Shown here piece by piece: positions 15,717 through 23,684 of a stretch of DNA of 53,013 bases; the stretch's first letter is position 1, and each line of letters opens with the position of its first letter. Location of the stretch: NCBI GenBank assembly GCA_017421025.1, contig JAFQME010000013.1, forward strand, positions 1 through 53,013, in the 5' to 3' direction. Under the pieces are notes generated by a model, which saw only the letters and a list, made by a program, of their open reading frames with translations, did no database searches and had not been told where the DNA came from. A program made the position numbers and the translations under genes. This DNA is from Oscillospiraceae bacterium. GTDB taxonomy: Bacteria; Bacillota; Clostridia; Oscillospirales; JAAYXM01.

Positions 15717-16541
15717 ATGAGCGAATGTACACACGATTGTTCCTCTTGCGGTGCCGATTGCGCTTCCCGCAAAGACCCGCAGAGTTTTTTAGAAGCACCC
15801 CATCGCCTTTCCAAAATCGGAAAGGTAATCGGCGTTGTCAGCGGCAAAGGCGGCGTTGGTAAGTCTCTTGTCACCTCAATGCTTGCGGCTACCATGCAAA
15901 AACGTGGAAAAAATGCAGGTATTCTGGATGCGGATATCACCGGTCCTTCGATTCCCAAGGTGTTTGGAATCACCGGTCGTGCCCAGGCAGGGCAGGACGG
16001 ATTGCTTCCGGCAATCAGCCGTGGCGGTGTTCAGGTGATGAGCGTGAACCTGCTCCTGGAAAATGAGACTGACCCGGTGGTTTGGCGCGGACCTGTCATT
16101 GCAGGTGCAGTCAAGCAGTTTTGGACCGATGTCATCTGGAACGATGTGGATTTCCTCTTTGTGGATATGCCGCCGGGAACCGGCGATGTCCCGCTCACCG
16201 TATTCCAGTGCCTGCCGGTGGATGGAATCGTAGTGGTTACCTCTCCGCAGGATTTGGTCGGTATGATCGTTGGAAAAGCGGTCAAAATGGCAGAAATGAT
16301 GAATGTTCCCGTGCTGGGTTTGGTGGAGAACATGTCCTACTTCCAGTGCCCGGATTGCGGCGGAAAGCATGAGATTTTCGGCGAAAGCCATGTAATGGAG
16401 CAGGCGGCGGTATATGGAATTGATACGGTCTCCCGAATCCCGATGGATCCCAAGATCGCAGGGCTGTGTGACGCCGGTCAGATCGAGGCGTTTGAAGGCG
16501 GCTGGCTCGAAAATATGGCAGATAAGGTGGAGCGTGCATAA
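15717..16541 (+). CDS. mrp: Mrp/NBP35-family Fe-S cluster carrier ATPase
   Basis: A 274-residue ParA-type P-loop ATPase that carries and transfers Fe-S clusters. It has the deviant Walker A GKGGVGKS (about residue 43-50), DADITGPSIPK and FVDMPPGTGD. The C-terminal CPDC (with FQCPDCGG) is the cluster-binding CxxC pair of the dimer. The N-terminus carries further cysteines (CTHDCSSCGADC), a NBP35-like cluster site. Cotranscribed with the NifX-like gene. ATG follows GAAAGGAG. Confidence 0.93.
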   Translation: MSECTHDCSSCGADCASRKDPQSFLEAPHRLSKIGKVIGVVSGKGGVGKSLVTSMLAATMQKRGKNAGILDADITGPSIPKVFGITGRAQAGQDGLLPAISRGGVQVMSVNLLLENETDPVVWRGPVIAGAVKQFWTDVIWNDVDFLFVDMPPGTGDVPLTVFQCLPVDGIVVVTSPQDLVGMIVGKAVKMAEMMNVPVLGLVENMSYFQCPDCGGKHEIFGESHVMEQAAVYGIDTVSRIPMDPKIAGLCDAGQIEAFEGGWLENMADKVERA

Positions 16542-16553
16542 GGAGAAACGAAC

Positions 16554-17282
16554 ATGAAAGGTTCTTTGCTGGAAAACAATCTCCCTGCCTGTGACCCCAA
16601 TGCGGTTTGGGAGGATGGCGGAGTCAGCTACACCCTGTGCACCAAGCGTTATTCCCATTGGAAATATAAGAGTGAGACTGAACTGGAATTTCTCTCGGAA
16701 ACCAAAATCGCAACTTGCGATACTTGGAATCCGTTCATTCGTCGCTTCGAGAGTAAGAAAACTGCAATCATCATTATGGATCCGTGGATCAATACCCCGA
16801 GTGACTTCGGAAATGAGTATTTCGGTCGTGTGACCGATGAGAAGATCCTGCCGCTCGTGCGTGCCGCACAAAAGAGCGGACATCAGATCATCGTGCTCAG
16901 TGATGACCCGTCGGGCCCCTACAACAGCAAGATCCCGCAGGAGTTGCAGGAGATGGTGGACGACGGTCGTGCAACCCTCTTTGTCCACGGCAAAACCTCG
17001 CTTGAGGACTTTAAGAACTATGCGCTCCAGCATGGAATCGAGAAGTTTGTCTATACCGGTTTTTGCACCAATATCTGCATCCTGTTCCGTGAACTCGGGC
17101 TTCCCAATATCGTGCGTTTGCGCATCGGTGAGGCATACCTTATTCCGGATTGTGCTGCGGCGATGGAGCACGGCGATACCTGGGATTCGCAGATCGTACA
17201 TCAGAGTGCGGCGCTGCTCATCAGCCAAGCGCAGGCGCTGCTGATTGAGTATGAGGATATCATGAACGCAATTACAAAGTAA
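16554..17282 (+). CDS. Isochorismatase-like cysteine hydrolase
   Basis: A 242-residue member of the isochorismatase/nicotinamidase-like superfamily. The fold's catalytic residues appear as D in IIIMDPW, K in LFVHGKTS and C in YTGFCTNIC. It has an N-terminal extension of about 60 residues before the core, larger than simple nicotinamidases (about 180-200). It starts 12 bp after mrp behind AAGGAG, so it shares the transcript. It would hydrolyse an amide or vinyl-ether bond; the substrate is not evident. Confidence 0.85.
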   Translation: MKGSLLENNLPACDPNAVWEDGGVSYTLCTKRYSHWKYKSETELEFLSETKIATCDTWNPFIRRFESKKTAIIIMDPWINTPSDFGNEYFGRVTDEKILPLVRAAQKSGHQIIVLSDDPSGPYNSKIPQELQEMVDDGRATLFVHGKTSLEDFKNYALQHGIEKFVYTGFCTNICILFRELGLPNIVRLRIGEAYLIPDCAAAMEHGDTWDSQIVHQSAALLISQAQALLIEYEDIMNAITK

Positions 17283-17288
17283 ATCATC

Positions 17289-17314
17289 GAGAATGGAGTG
17301 CACTCCATTCTCGC
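17289..17314. repeat. 26-bp perfect palindrome
   Basis: CGAGAATGGAGTG is followed at once by its exact reverse complement (13-bp arms, no spacer). It lies between the hydrolase stop and the tRNA gene. No T-run follows, so a terminator role is uncertain. It could be a processing site or a dimeric protein-binding site. Confidence 0.75.
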
Positions 17315-17320
17315 AATCTG

Positions 17321-17403
17321 CGGGAGTGGCGGAATGGCAGACGCGCCGGTCTTAGGAGCCGGTGGTTTCACCGTGTGGGTTCAAGTCCCATCTCCCGCAC
17401 CAA
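17321..17403 (+). tRNA. tRNA-Leu (anticodon UAG)
   Basis: A complete class II tRNA. The 7-bp acceptor stem GCGGGAG / CTCCCGC closes the molecule; the discriminator A and a genomically encoded CCA follow at 17400-17403. The anticodon loop reads CTTAGGA with TAG, so it decodes CUN leucine codons. A long variable arm (GGTTTCACCGTG region) and the T-loop GGTTCAAGTCC fit tRNA-Leu. Confidence 0.96.
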
Positions 17404-17445
17404 GAAGAAAAAGACTGTCCGAAAGGGCGGTCTTTTTCTTCTTGA
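17403..17445 (+). terminator. Terminator after tRNA-Leu
   Basis: A long A-rich/T-rich hairpin: AAGAAGAAAAAGACTGTCC, GAAA loop, GGGCGGTCTTTTTCTTCTT. Confidence 0.85.
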
Positions 17446-17581
17446 ATTGAATGGGGAGGGACTTGAAAGGCGGCTCTTGGCGATCGTCAGGTGGACGGTC
17501 GCAACCGCCTCAAGGTGGTTGGTTTTTGTGATTTATATTAAGAAACGCGGTTGCATTGGGAAAAGGCGGTGTTTTACCGGC
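17446..17581 (+). other. Intergenic stretch after tRNA-Leu
   Basis: No gene found. It holds a hairpin near 17503-17526 (CAACCGCC TCAA GGTGGTTG, then TTTTTG) that could be a second weak terminator. Confidence 0.35.
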
Positions 17582-17610
17582 TTGCAGGGTGGTTTGCTTT
17601 GTGATAGAAT
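17582..17610 (+). promoter_or_regulatory. Promoter of the 171-aa membrane protein
   Basis: TTGCAG (17582-17587) and TAGAAT (17605-17610), 17-base spacer. Confidence 0.6.
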
Positions 17611-17632
17611 AAAAGAAAAAGGCGGTGAAGAG

Positions 17633-18148
17633 ATGCCGGATATGAATTTTAATTTTTTGCTGGATGGGGATACCTATAAAAGTGCGGCACGTGGGGCACA
17701 CAGATTCTATGGCAAGATGAAAAAGCGGATTCCGAAGATGCTAAATTCGGCAAAAGGGACAGGAGAAAAGACGGCAGACTTTCTTGGAGCACATAAAACC
17801 GAGGTGGCGATTGCAGGCGGTGTGCTTGCGGCACTCGGGGTCGCCGGTGTGATTCTTGTATCGACAAAGCGTCGTACGGCACGCAAACAGGAACGTTTGT
17901 TGGATTCTTACCTTGTTGGGATGAAAAATGGAACCCTTACTCCCGGTTTTTTGGCAGGATTTGTGACCGCCTTGGAAAAAGGAAACCGTGCACTCGTCCT
18001 CACTGAAAAACAGCTTGATACCGTGTATCAATTTACTGTAAAACTTGCGGCAGCGCACGGGATTGAGGCGAATCTGACCCGAGATGCACTCGACTTGAAA
18101 GAATGTCTTTTGGTTCAAAAACAGGCACTGGAAAATATGAGTGAATAA
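17633..18148 (+). CDS. Hypothetical single-pass membrane protein
   Basis: A 171-residue protein of unknown function. It has a basic N-terminal part, one hydrophobic segment (AIAGGVLAALGVAGVILVS, about residues 58-76), a basic stop-transfer stretch (TKRRTARKQER) and a soluble C-terminal helical part. It lacks a signal peptide. The start at 17633 is chosen because AAAGGCGGTGA precedes it and a promoter lies at 17582-17610; longer in-frame readings run back into the tRNA gene. Monocistronic. Confidence 0.7.
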   Translation: MPDMNFNFLLDGDTYKSAARGAHRFYGKMKKRIPKMLNSAKGTGEKTADFLGAHKTEVAIAGGVLAALGVAGVILVSTKRRTARKQERLLDSYLVGMKNGTLTPGFLAGFVTALEKGNRALVLTEKQLDTVYQFTVKLAAAHGIEANLTRDALDLKECLLVQKQALENMSE

Positions 18149-18155
18149 AGAAAAC

Positions 18156-18192
18156 AAGGACTCGATGGGGGATTCCCATGGAGTCCTTGTTC
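18156..18192. terminator. Terminator between convergent genes
   Basis: Stem AAGGACTC … GAGTCCTT with an internal GGG/CCC pair (about 18156-18190). It lies between the plus-strand membrane protein and the minus-strand phosphoesterase, so it may serve both. Confidence 0.7.
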
Positions 18193-18198
18193 TGTTGA

Positions 18199-18651
18199 TT
18201 AGATTTGTTTGAACTCGCAAGCGATCGAATCCGTGGTCACGGTGAGGACTGCGTAAGAGCCTTGCTTTACCGCACCGGGATTGATGAGTCGAATTCCGTT
18301 ATAGGTTTCGTCGCAACGGGTGTGGGTATGACCGAAAAGGGCGAGGGAGGCACCGTGTTCCTGTGCAGCATAGGAAAGGGCGAGGAGTGATGACTTGACC
18401 CGGTGGGTATGACCGTGACAGAGATAGACCGTATGCCCCTCCCACTCCACGGTCAGCTCGTGGGGTGTGCTTGAGAAAGGGTCACAGTTGCCCGCCACCC
18501 AAAGTATGGGGGTGTTTACCGTCTTGGAGAGGTGCGCAGCATCGTCTGCATGATCGCCCAAATGCACCGCAAGATCGGGTGTGTCTTGATTCAAAATATG
18601 GGGAAGCGACGAATGAGCCCCGTGTGAGTCAGAAAAAACAAAAACACGCAT
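18199..18651 (-). CDS. YfcE/MJ0936-family metallophosphoesterase
   Basis: A 150-residue calcineurin-like phosphodiesterase. Metal-ligand motifs run in order: FSDSHG (D-x-H), HLGDHADD (GDH), VAGNCD (GNxD), LCHGHTH (GHxH) and ALFGHTHT with a final GHTH. Length and motif order fit the small YfcE family, which hydrolyses phosphodiesters in vitro; cellular substrates are poorly known. Divergent from the antiporter gene. Confidence 0.92.
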   Translation of the reverse strand: MRVFVFSDSHGAHSSLPHILNQDTPDLAVHLGDHADDAAHLSKTVNTPILWVAGNCDPFSSTPHELTVEWEGHTVYLCHGHTHRVKSSLLALSYAAQEHGASLALFGHTHTRCDETYNGIRLINPGAVKQGSYAVLTVTTDSIACEFKQI

Positions 18652-18713
18652 TTTTACGCCTCCAATCTGCTGATAGAATAGCAGATTGACAGAAAAAAGT
18701 CAATTGTTTTGTG

Positions 18714-18741
18714 TTGACAAGTTGGGGAAATATGATATACT
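18714..18741 (+). promoter_or_regulatory. Promoter of the CPA2 antiporter
   Basis: Perfect TTGACA (18714-18719) and TATACT (18736-18741), 16-base spacer. Confidence 0.8.
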
Positions 18742-18775
18742 AATTTAGTTGTTTACATAGAAAGAAGGTTATTTC

Positions 18776-20092
18776 ATGAGCACATTACTTTCGGTCTCCA
18801 TCGCCCTTCTTGCAGGGCTGATTATGACCCGTTTTTTCAAGCCGCTGAAACTTCCGGCGGTCACCGCATACCTGATTGCAGGTGTTCTGATCGGGCCTTA
18901 CTGCATTGGAGCACTTGGATGGAACGGAATTGGATTTCCCTCGCATGATGCGGTGGGGAAACTCTCGCTGATTTCCGAGGTTGCACTTGGATTCATTGCA
19001 TTTTCCATCGGAAGTGAGTTCCGCTTGGACGATCTCAAAAAAACCGGTAAGCAAGCGTTTGTCATCGGTGTTGTTCAGGCATTAGTCGCAACACTCTTTG
19101 TTGATCTTGCCCTTTACGGTTTACATCTGTTGATGCCGGATAAACTCTCTTTGCCGCAGGTAATTACCCTGGGTGCGATTGCGACTGCTACCGCTCCTGC
19201 TGCAACCCTGATGGTTGTACGTCAGTACAAAGCAAAGGGAAAACTGACCGACTTGCTGCTTCCCATTGTTGCACTTGACGATGCTGTGGGTCTCATCGTA
19301 TTTGCTGTTTCTTTTGGAATTGCAAAGACTTTGACCACCGGTGCAATCGATGTGATTTCAATTGTTGTGAATCCGCTCATTGAAATTGTTGCGTCGCTTG
19401 TCCTTGGTGCTGTGATGGGTTGGGTGTTGACTCAGCTGGAAAAACTCTTCAACTCCAACACCAACCGTCTCAATCTCACCATTGGTCTGGTGTTCCTTAC
19501 CGCAGCGCTTTCCATGCTGGAATTCCATGTCGGTCCTGTCCATGTTAGTTTCTCGTCCCTTTTGGTGTGCATGATGTTGGGAACCATCTTCTGCAACATC
19601 TGTCCGCTGTCTGAAGACTTGATGGAAGCATCGGATAAATGGACCTCCCCGCTCTTTGCTCTGTTCTTTGTTATTTCGGGTGCGGAGTTGGAACTCAATG
19701 TCTTTGCAGATCTTGCAATTGTAATCATTGGTTTGGTCTACATCATCTTCCGTTCGTTGGGAAAATACTTTGGCTCTTATGTCAGCGCAAAAGCAACTGC
19801 GTGCACTCCCGAAGTTACCAAGTATTTGGGAATCACCTTGCTTCCGCAAGCAGGCGTTGCACTTGGAATGTGTGCGATTGCAGCGGCAGAGTGGCCGGGT
19901 GAGGGTGCACTCATTCGCAACATCACCCTCTTTGCTGTGCTGATTTATGAACTCTTCGGTCCGCTTATGACTCGCTGGGCACTGACCAAGGCGGGCGACA
20001 TCAAGCCGATGAGCGATGAAGTCAAAAACCGCCGCAGCAAAAAACTGGCAGATGCCAAAAAGCAAACGCAGGAGCCAAACAAGGCACGCTAA
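18776..20092 (+). CDS. CPA2-family cation:proton antiporter
   Basis: A 438-residue polytopic membrane protein of the Na+/H+ exchanger (CPA2, KefB/GerN-like) family. About 12 hydrophobic segments are seen. LIAGVLIGPYCIG and GFIAFSIGSEF are typical of the N-terminal half, and GAIATATAPAATLMV with ALDDAVGLIVFA is the ion-binding unwound-helix region (conserved Asp pair). No TrkA-N/RCK domain follows, unlike KefB/KefC; the C-terminus is a short basic tail. It would exchange Na+ or K+ for H+ across the cytoplasmic membrane. Monocistronic. Confidence 0.9.
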   Translation: MSTLLSVSIALLAGLIMTRFFKPLKLPAVTAYLIAGVLIGPYCIGALGWNGIGFPSHDAVGKLSLISEVALGFIAFSIGSEFRLDDLKKTGKQAFVIGVVQALVATLFVDLALYGLHLLMPDKLSLPQVITLGAIATATAPAATLMVVRQYKAKGKLTDLLLPIVALDDAVGLIVFAVSFGIAKTLTTGAIDVISIVVNPLIEIVASLVLGAVMGWVLTQLEKLFNSNTNRLNLTIGLVFLTAALSMLEFHVGPVHVSFSSLLVCMMLGTIFCNICPLSEDLMEASDKWTSPLFALFFVISGAELELNVFADLAIVIIGLVYIIFRSLGKYFGSYVSAKATACTPEVTKYLGITLLPQAGVALGMCAIAAAEWPGEGALIRNITLFAVLIYELFGPLMTRWALTKAGDIKPMSDEVKNRRSKKLADAKKQTQEPNKAR

Positions 20093-20100
20093 ATACGCAT

Positions 20101-20143
20101 AAAAAACACCTCGCCCACATAGAGTATGGGTGAGGTGATTTTT
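20101..20143 (+). terminator. Terminator of the antiporter gene
   Basis: Stem CACCTCgCCCA / TGGGTGAGGTG (with a wobble) and a run of six T. Confidence 0.85.
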
Positions 20144-20144
20144 T

Positions 20145-20615
20145 ATGAAAATCGAGTGGAAACGGCTGATTATTTGCCTGCTTCTGCCGCTTGGAGTGGG
20201 ACTTGTCAGTGCATTGCTCACACGTGGCGGGATGGAAACATTTGAGACGCTGCAACAACCTCCGTTATCGCCGCCCGGTTGGCTCTTTCCGGTGGTTTGG
20301 ACAATTCTGTATCTTTTGATGGGGCTTGCATCCTATCTGATGAGTACGTCGGATGCATCGCCGGGAGAAAAATTCACCGCATGGTCGGTGTATGCCGCAC
20401 AGTTGTTTTTTAATTTCTTTTGGTCCATTTGGTTTTTCGGGCTGAAATTGTACACGTTTTCCTTCCTGTGGTTACTCGTGTTGTGGGCACTCATCTTACT
20501 GAATGTGATTCTGTTTTATCGGATTCGTAAGGCGGCAGGGTATTTGCTGATTCCGTATCTTGCATGGGTCTCTTTTGCGGGTTACTTAAATCTGGCAATT
20601 GCAATCTTGAATTAA
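20145..20615 (+). CDS. tspO: TspO/MBR-family membrane protein
   Basis: A 156-residue five-helix membrane protein of the TspO/peripheral benzodiazepine receptor family. Family residues seen: WxxLxxPPLSPPGWLFPVVWTILY (here LQQPPLSPPGWLFPVVW), then YLMGLASYL and QLFFNFFWSIWFF. Bacterial TspO binds porphyrins and relates to stress and tetrapyrrole handling. The gene begins 2 bases after the antiporter terminator with the weak site GGTGA, so it probably depends on readthrough or an unseen promoter. Confidence 0.93.
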   Translation: MKIEWKRLIICLLLPLGVGLVSALLTRGGMETFETLQQPPLSPPGWLFPVVWTILYLLMGLASYLMSTSDASPGEKFTAWSVYAAQLFFNFFWSIWFFGLKLYTFSFLWLLVLWALILLNVILFYRIRKAAGYLLIPYLAWVSFAGYLNLAIAILN

Positions 20616-20617
20616 GA

Positions 20618-20650
20618 AAACCGGTAGAGCAAGACTCTACCGGTTTTTTC
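20618..20650. terminator. Terminator between tspO and ribF (convergent)
   Basis: Perfect stem AAAACCGGTAGAG / CTCTACCGGTTTT, with T-runs on both strands, so it can stop both genes. Confidence 0.93.
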
Positions 20651-21529
20651 TCAGTTATTTCGTGCGGTTTGCATATCTTTTTTGATCTGTGCACGCAAAG
20701 CATCAAGAGAACGGAATTTACGCTCGTCACGGATTTTGAAACGGAAGAACAAGGGAATGGTTTTCCCGTAAAGGTCACCGTCGAAATCCAAGATATGTGT
20801 TTCTACCGAAACCTTGTTGTCATCCGAAACACTCGGACGAACACCCAGGTTGGTCACTGCACGGTAGGAAACCCCGTCCACTGTGACTGTGGTGGCATAC
20901 ACCCCGAACGGAGGCAAAAGTACAGAATCGGCAGGAACGTGGTTGACCGTCGGTGCACCGATGGTACGCCCGACACGGTTGCCCGGAAGGACCAACAACT
21001 CCATATAGTGCGGATGACCCAAAAACGCTTCAGCAGTAGCGAGATCTCCGTTTTGGAGCAGGGTACGGATATGAGAGGAACTGACTTTCACCTCGTCAAT
21101 GGAAACCTGGTCAATGATATCACATCCGATTGCATGGGATGCACAGAATGCACGCAAACGCATTGCGTCACCATCACCGTTTGCTCCGAAACGGAAATCA
21201 TATCCTGCAACGATATGGCAAGCATGATAGGTTTCAAGCAGGGTGGTCAAAAATACATCCCAAGGCATAGCGGCAAAGGTTGCATCAAACGGCAATGTGA
21301 GAACCTCGTCCATGCCATAGAGCTGCTGCATCAGTGTTTTTCGTTCCTCTGCGGTATTGATGAGCAGAACATTCTCTCCGCTTACCACCTGCAGAGGGGG
21401 CGGGGAGAAGGTGAGCACCGAGGCGGGACAGTTGAGTCCGTCCGCCCTGGTCCGAGCGGTACGGAGAAGTTCTCCGTGCCCGATATGGACGCCGTCAAAA
21501 AGACCTAGTGCGATCACTCGTTGCTTCAT
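20651..21529 (-). CDS. ribF: Bifunctional riboflavin kinase / FAD synthetase
   Basis: A 292-residue two-domain enzyme that makes FMN and then FAD. The N-terminal nucleotidyltransferase has ALGLFDGVHIGH (GxFDGxHxGH). The middle has HIVAGYDFRFGANGDGD and SSSHIRTLLQNGD. The C-terminal kinase domain has GRTIGAPTVN, LLPPFGVYAT and ETHILDFDGDLYG. Full length for the family. Last gene of the rimP operon, 3 bp after truB. Confidence 0.96.
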   Translation of the reverse strand: MKQRVIALGLFDGVHIGHGELLRTARTRADGLNCPASVLTFSPPPLQVVSGENVLLINTAEERKTLMQQLYGMDEVLTLPFDATFAAMPWDVFLTTLLETYHACHIVAGYDFRFGANGDGDAMRLRAFCASHAIGCDIIDQVSIDEVKVSSSHIRTLLQNGDLATAEAFLGHPHYMELLVLPGNRVGRTIGAPTVNHVPADSVLLPPFGVYATTVTVDGVSYRAVTNLGVRPSVSDDNKVSVETHILDFDGDLYGKTIPLFFRFKIRDERKFRSLDALRAQIKKDMQTARNN

Positions 21530-21532
21530 AAC

Positions 21533-22393
21533 TTACACCTCGAAAAAACTTTTCACGGTTTTCAAATTTCCGTCGATTCCTTCGGCGAGCATGAGAAATT
21601 CGCCCGACTCGGAATAGACACGATAGCGTGCGCCCAGTTCTGCGGTTTTACAGGGGACAAGCGCACCGTTTTTACATTTTCGCTCACCGCTTGGGGAGAG
21701 CGTTACCTTTGGAAAGTGGGAAAAAAGCGAATCGACCGGGAGGAGATGCGCAGTGGGATTGTCCGAGACCTCATCAAACCCGTGCGCCATGCTCTCGTCA
21801 AAACGACCGGCACGGATGCGGCGCAGAGCACTCATCATGCCGCCACAACCAAGGCTTGCTCCGATATCCGCACAAAGAGTACGGACGTATGTACCTTTGG
21901 AGCAGTGAATCAAGAGGGAATATTCCCTCGTTCCAAGCTGCGTAACATCGATGGAGTAGACGGTAATCTTTCGTGCTTTACGCTCAATCTCCACTCCGCT
22001 TCGTGCAAGCTCATAGAGTTTTTTTCCGCCTACTTTGATTGCTGAATACATGGGAGGAATCTGCTCGATTTCTCCGAGAAAACCGGATGCCGCTGCACGG
22101 ACGTCAGTCAAATCGCACAACACCGGGGACTCGGAAAGCACGGTGCCGGACGAGTCCTGCGTAGTGGTGGTGACACCAAGGGTGAGTGTGGCACGGTAGA
22201 CTTTATCGTCTCCCTCCGCAAACTCACAGGCTCGGGTGGCTCGTCCGATAAAGACGGGAAGCACGCCTGTTGCCATGGGATCCAGCGTTCCGCTATGTCC
22301 GATGCGGCGTGTGCCGCAGATGCCTCGCAGCTTTGCCACCACATCGTGTGAGGTAAAGCCTGCGGGCTTGTCCATAATCAGGATCCCATTCAT
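21533..22393 (-). CDS. truB: tRNA pseudouridine(55) synthase
   Basis: A 286-residue enzyme that converts U55 of tRNA to pseudouridine. It shows the catalytic GHSGTLDPMATGVL with Asp near residue 38, KVYRATLTLG and SKGTYVRTLCADIG. Family-typical length. The start abuts the stop of nrnA. Part of the conserved infB-rbfA-nrnA-truB-ribF block. Confidence 0.96.
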   Translation of the reverse strand: MNGILIMDKPAGFTSHDVVAKLRGICGTRRIGHSGTLDPMATGVLPVFIGRATRACEFAEGDDKVYRATLTLGVTTTTQDSSGTVLSESPVLCDLTDVRAAASGFLGEIEQIPPMYSAIKVGGKKLYELARSGVEIERKARKITVYSIDVTQLGTREYSLLIHCSKGTYVRTLCADIGASLGCGGMMSALRRIRAGRFDESMAHGFDEVSDNPTAHLLPVDSLFSHFPKVTLSPSGERKCKNGALVPCKTAELGARYRVYSESGEFLMLAEGIDGNLKTVKSFFEV

Positions 22394-23332
22394 CTAAAAC
22401 ACCTCAAGCTCCCGAATTTTTGAAAGCAGGACATCCCTTGCTTCACTCGGGGTACCGGCAATTGAACAACCTGCTGCACAGGTGTGTCCGCCGCCTGAAA
22501 AATGCGAGCAGATGAGTGCGGAATCAACGCTCGGATCCGAGCGCAGAGAAGCCTTACATACGCCGTGTTCCAATTCACGAATCACAATGGCAAGACGCAC
22601 GCCTTCGACCGCACGGGCGATGGAAGCGATGTTGTCGAGATCATCATCGATGAGAGAAAGTTCTTCCATCATGGAACGTGGAATGGTGAGGACCATGCAC
22701 GCACCGCCGAAAACATCTTCTGCTTCGGAGAGAAGGCGGGCTTCCAGTGCAGCACGTCGGCGAGTTTTCTGCACGCAGAAAGTATGGTTAATTGCGGCGG
22801 CATCCGGAACAAGCGGAAACAGCCGTGCCGCAATCAAATGGGTGTCTACAGTGGTGTTGGAAAAGGAAAAACATCCGGTGTCGGTTGCGATTGCGAGATA
22901 AAGCGGACGGGCGATTTCCTCGGTAAGAGAAACGCCAAGTGCATCAATCACACCGAGAATCACCTCGCCGCAAGCGGCGGAATTCGGTTCCACCAAACGG
23001 TTCTCACAGAATTCACGATGGGTTCCGTGATGGTCAATCGCAAGGGAAACAGTGAGGGATTTTGCATTTTTCGGCAGGAGAGAGGCATCTGCGACATCGA
23101 CACTTACTACGGTGGCATCGGCGGAAGCTTCTCCTACCAAACCCTCGAGATACCGAGAGAATCTTGCGGTAAATCCCGGGTTTTCCAAAATGCTCGCACG
23201 TTTTCCGAGCGTGCGGAGCGCAAGACAGAGAGCGGCGGCACTGCCCACCGTATCTCCGTCCGGATTTTTATGAGTCAGGATGAGAAAGTCATCCCGCAAA
23301 GCAAGGAAGTTTGCCGCATCAATCCTGTTCAT
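22394..23332 (-). CDS. nrnA: DHH-family bifunctional oligoribonuclease / pAp phosphatase
   Basis: A 312-residue DHH-DHHA1 phosphoesterase like NrnA, which degrades nanoRNA and pAp. DHH-domain motifs: LTHKNPDGDTVGS, ID(H)HGTHREF (the DHH-type HHG) and ATDTGCFSF. The DHHA1 end shows ASLRSDPSVD and GGGHTCAAGCSI. The start at 23332 is supported by position: it overlaps the end of rbfA by 14 bp with GGAGG-type sequence ahead. In-frame codons further upstream lie inside rbfA. Confidence 0.93.
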   Translation of the reverse strand: MNRIDAANFLALRDDFLILTHKNPDGDTVGSAAALCLALRTLGKRASILENPGFTARFSRYLEGLVGEASADATVVSVDVADASLLPKNAKSLTVSLAIDHHGTHREFCENRLVEPNSAACGEVILGVIDALGVSLTEEIARPLYLAIATDTGCFSFSNTTVDTHLIAARLFPLVPDAAAINHTFCVQKTRRRAALEARLLSEAEDVFGGACMVLTIPRSMMEELSLIDDDLDNIASIARAVEGVRLAIVIRELEHGVCKASLRSDPSVDSALICSHFSGGGHTCAAGCSIAGTPSEARDVLLSKIRELEVF

Positions 23333-23675
23333 GCGTCTCCTCCAAGCCTTCGAGCAATTCCATGATATGTGCGCCGTACTCGATGGAATCATCCGCAACA
23401 AACACCAACTCAGGGGTGTAACGGATGGTGAGCGACCGTGCAAGTTCCCGGCGCAGATATCCGCCGGCACTCTTGAGGCCCTTGATGCAAGCGGCAAGCT
23501 CTTTTGGATCGCCCAAGCGGCTTACAAACACACGTGCATATCGCATATCCGGGGTGACATCCACATGAGTGATCGATACCATTCCGGTGATGCGAGGGTC
23601 TTTCAGGGTGCGGATGAGGGAGGAAAGCTCGCGCAGGATTTCTTCGTTGATCCTGCCTTTACGGTTGTTTGCCAT
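23319..23675 (-). CDS. rbfA: 30S ribosome-binding factor A
   Basis: A 118-residue KH-like protein that helps mature the 16S rRNA 5' end and the 30S subunit. Seen: RINEEILRELSSLIRTLKDPRI, VSITHVDVTPDMRYARVFVS and RSLTIRYTPELVFVADDSIE. It lies between infB and nrnA as in most Bacillota. Confidence 0.96.
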   Translation of the reverse strand: MANNRKGRINEEILRELSSLIRTLKDPRITGMVSITHVDVTPDMRYARVFVSRLGDPKELAACIKGLKSAGGYLRRELARSLTIRYTPELVFVADDSIEYGAHIMELLEGLEETHEQD

Positions 23676-23684
23676 AATTTACTC

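Noticed and set aside
15876..17303. Minus-strand open frame across mrp and the isochorismatase-like gene
   Set aside because: Both plus-strand genes are clear family members; the antisense product matches nothing I know.
20618..21529. FMN riboswitch near ribF
   Set aside because: ribF is the last gene of the rimP operon and no FMN-box is seen upstream.
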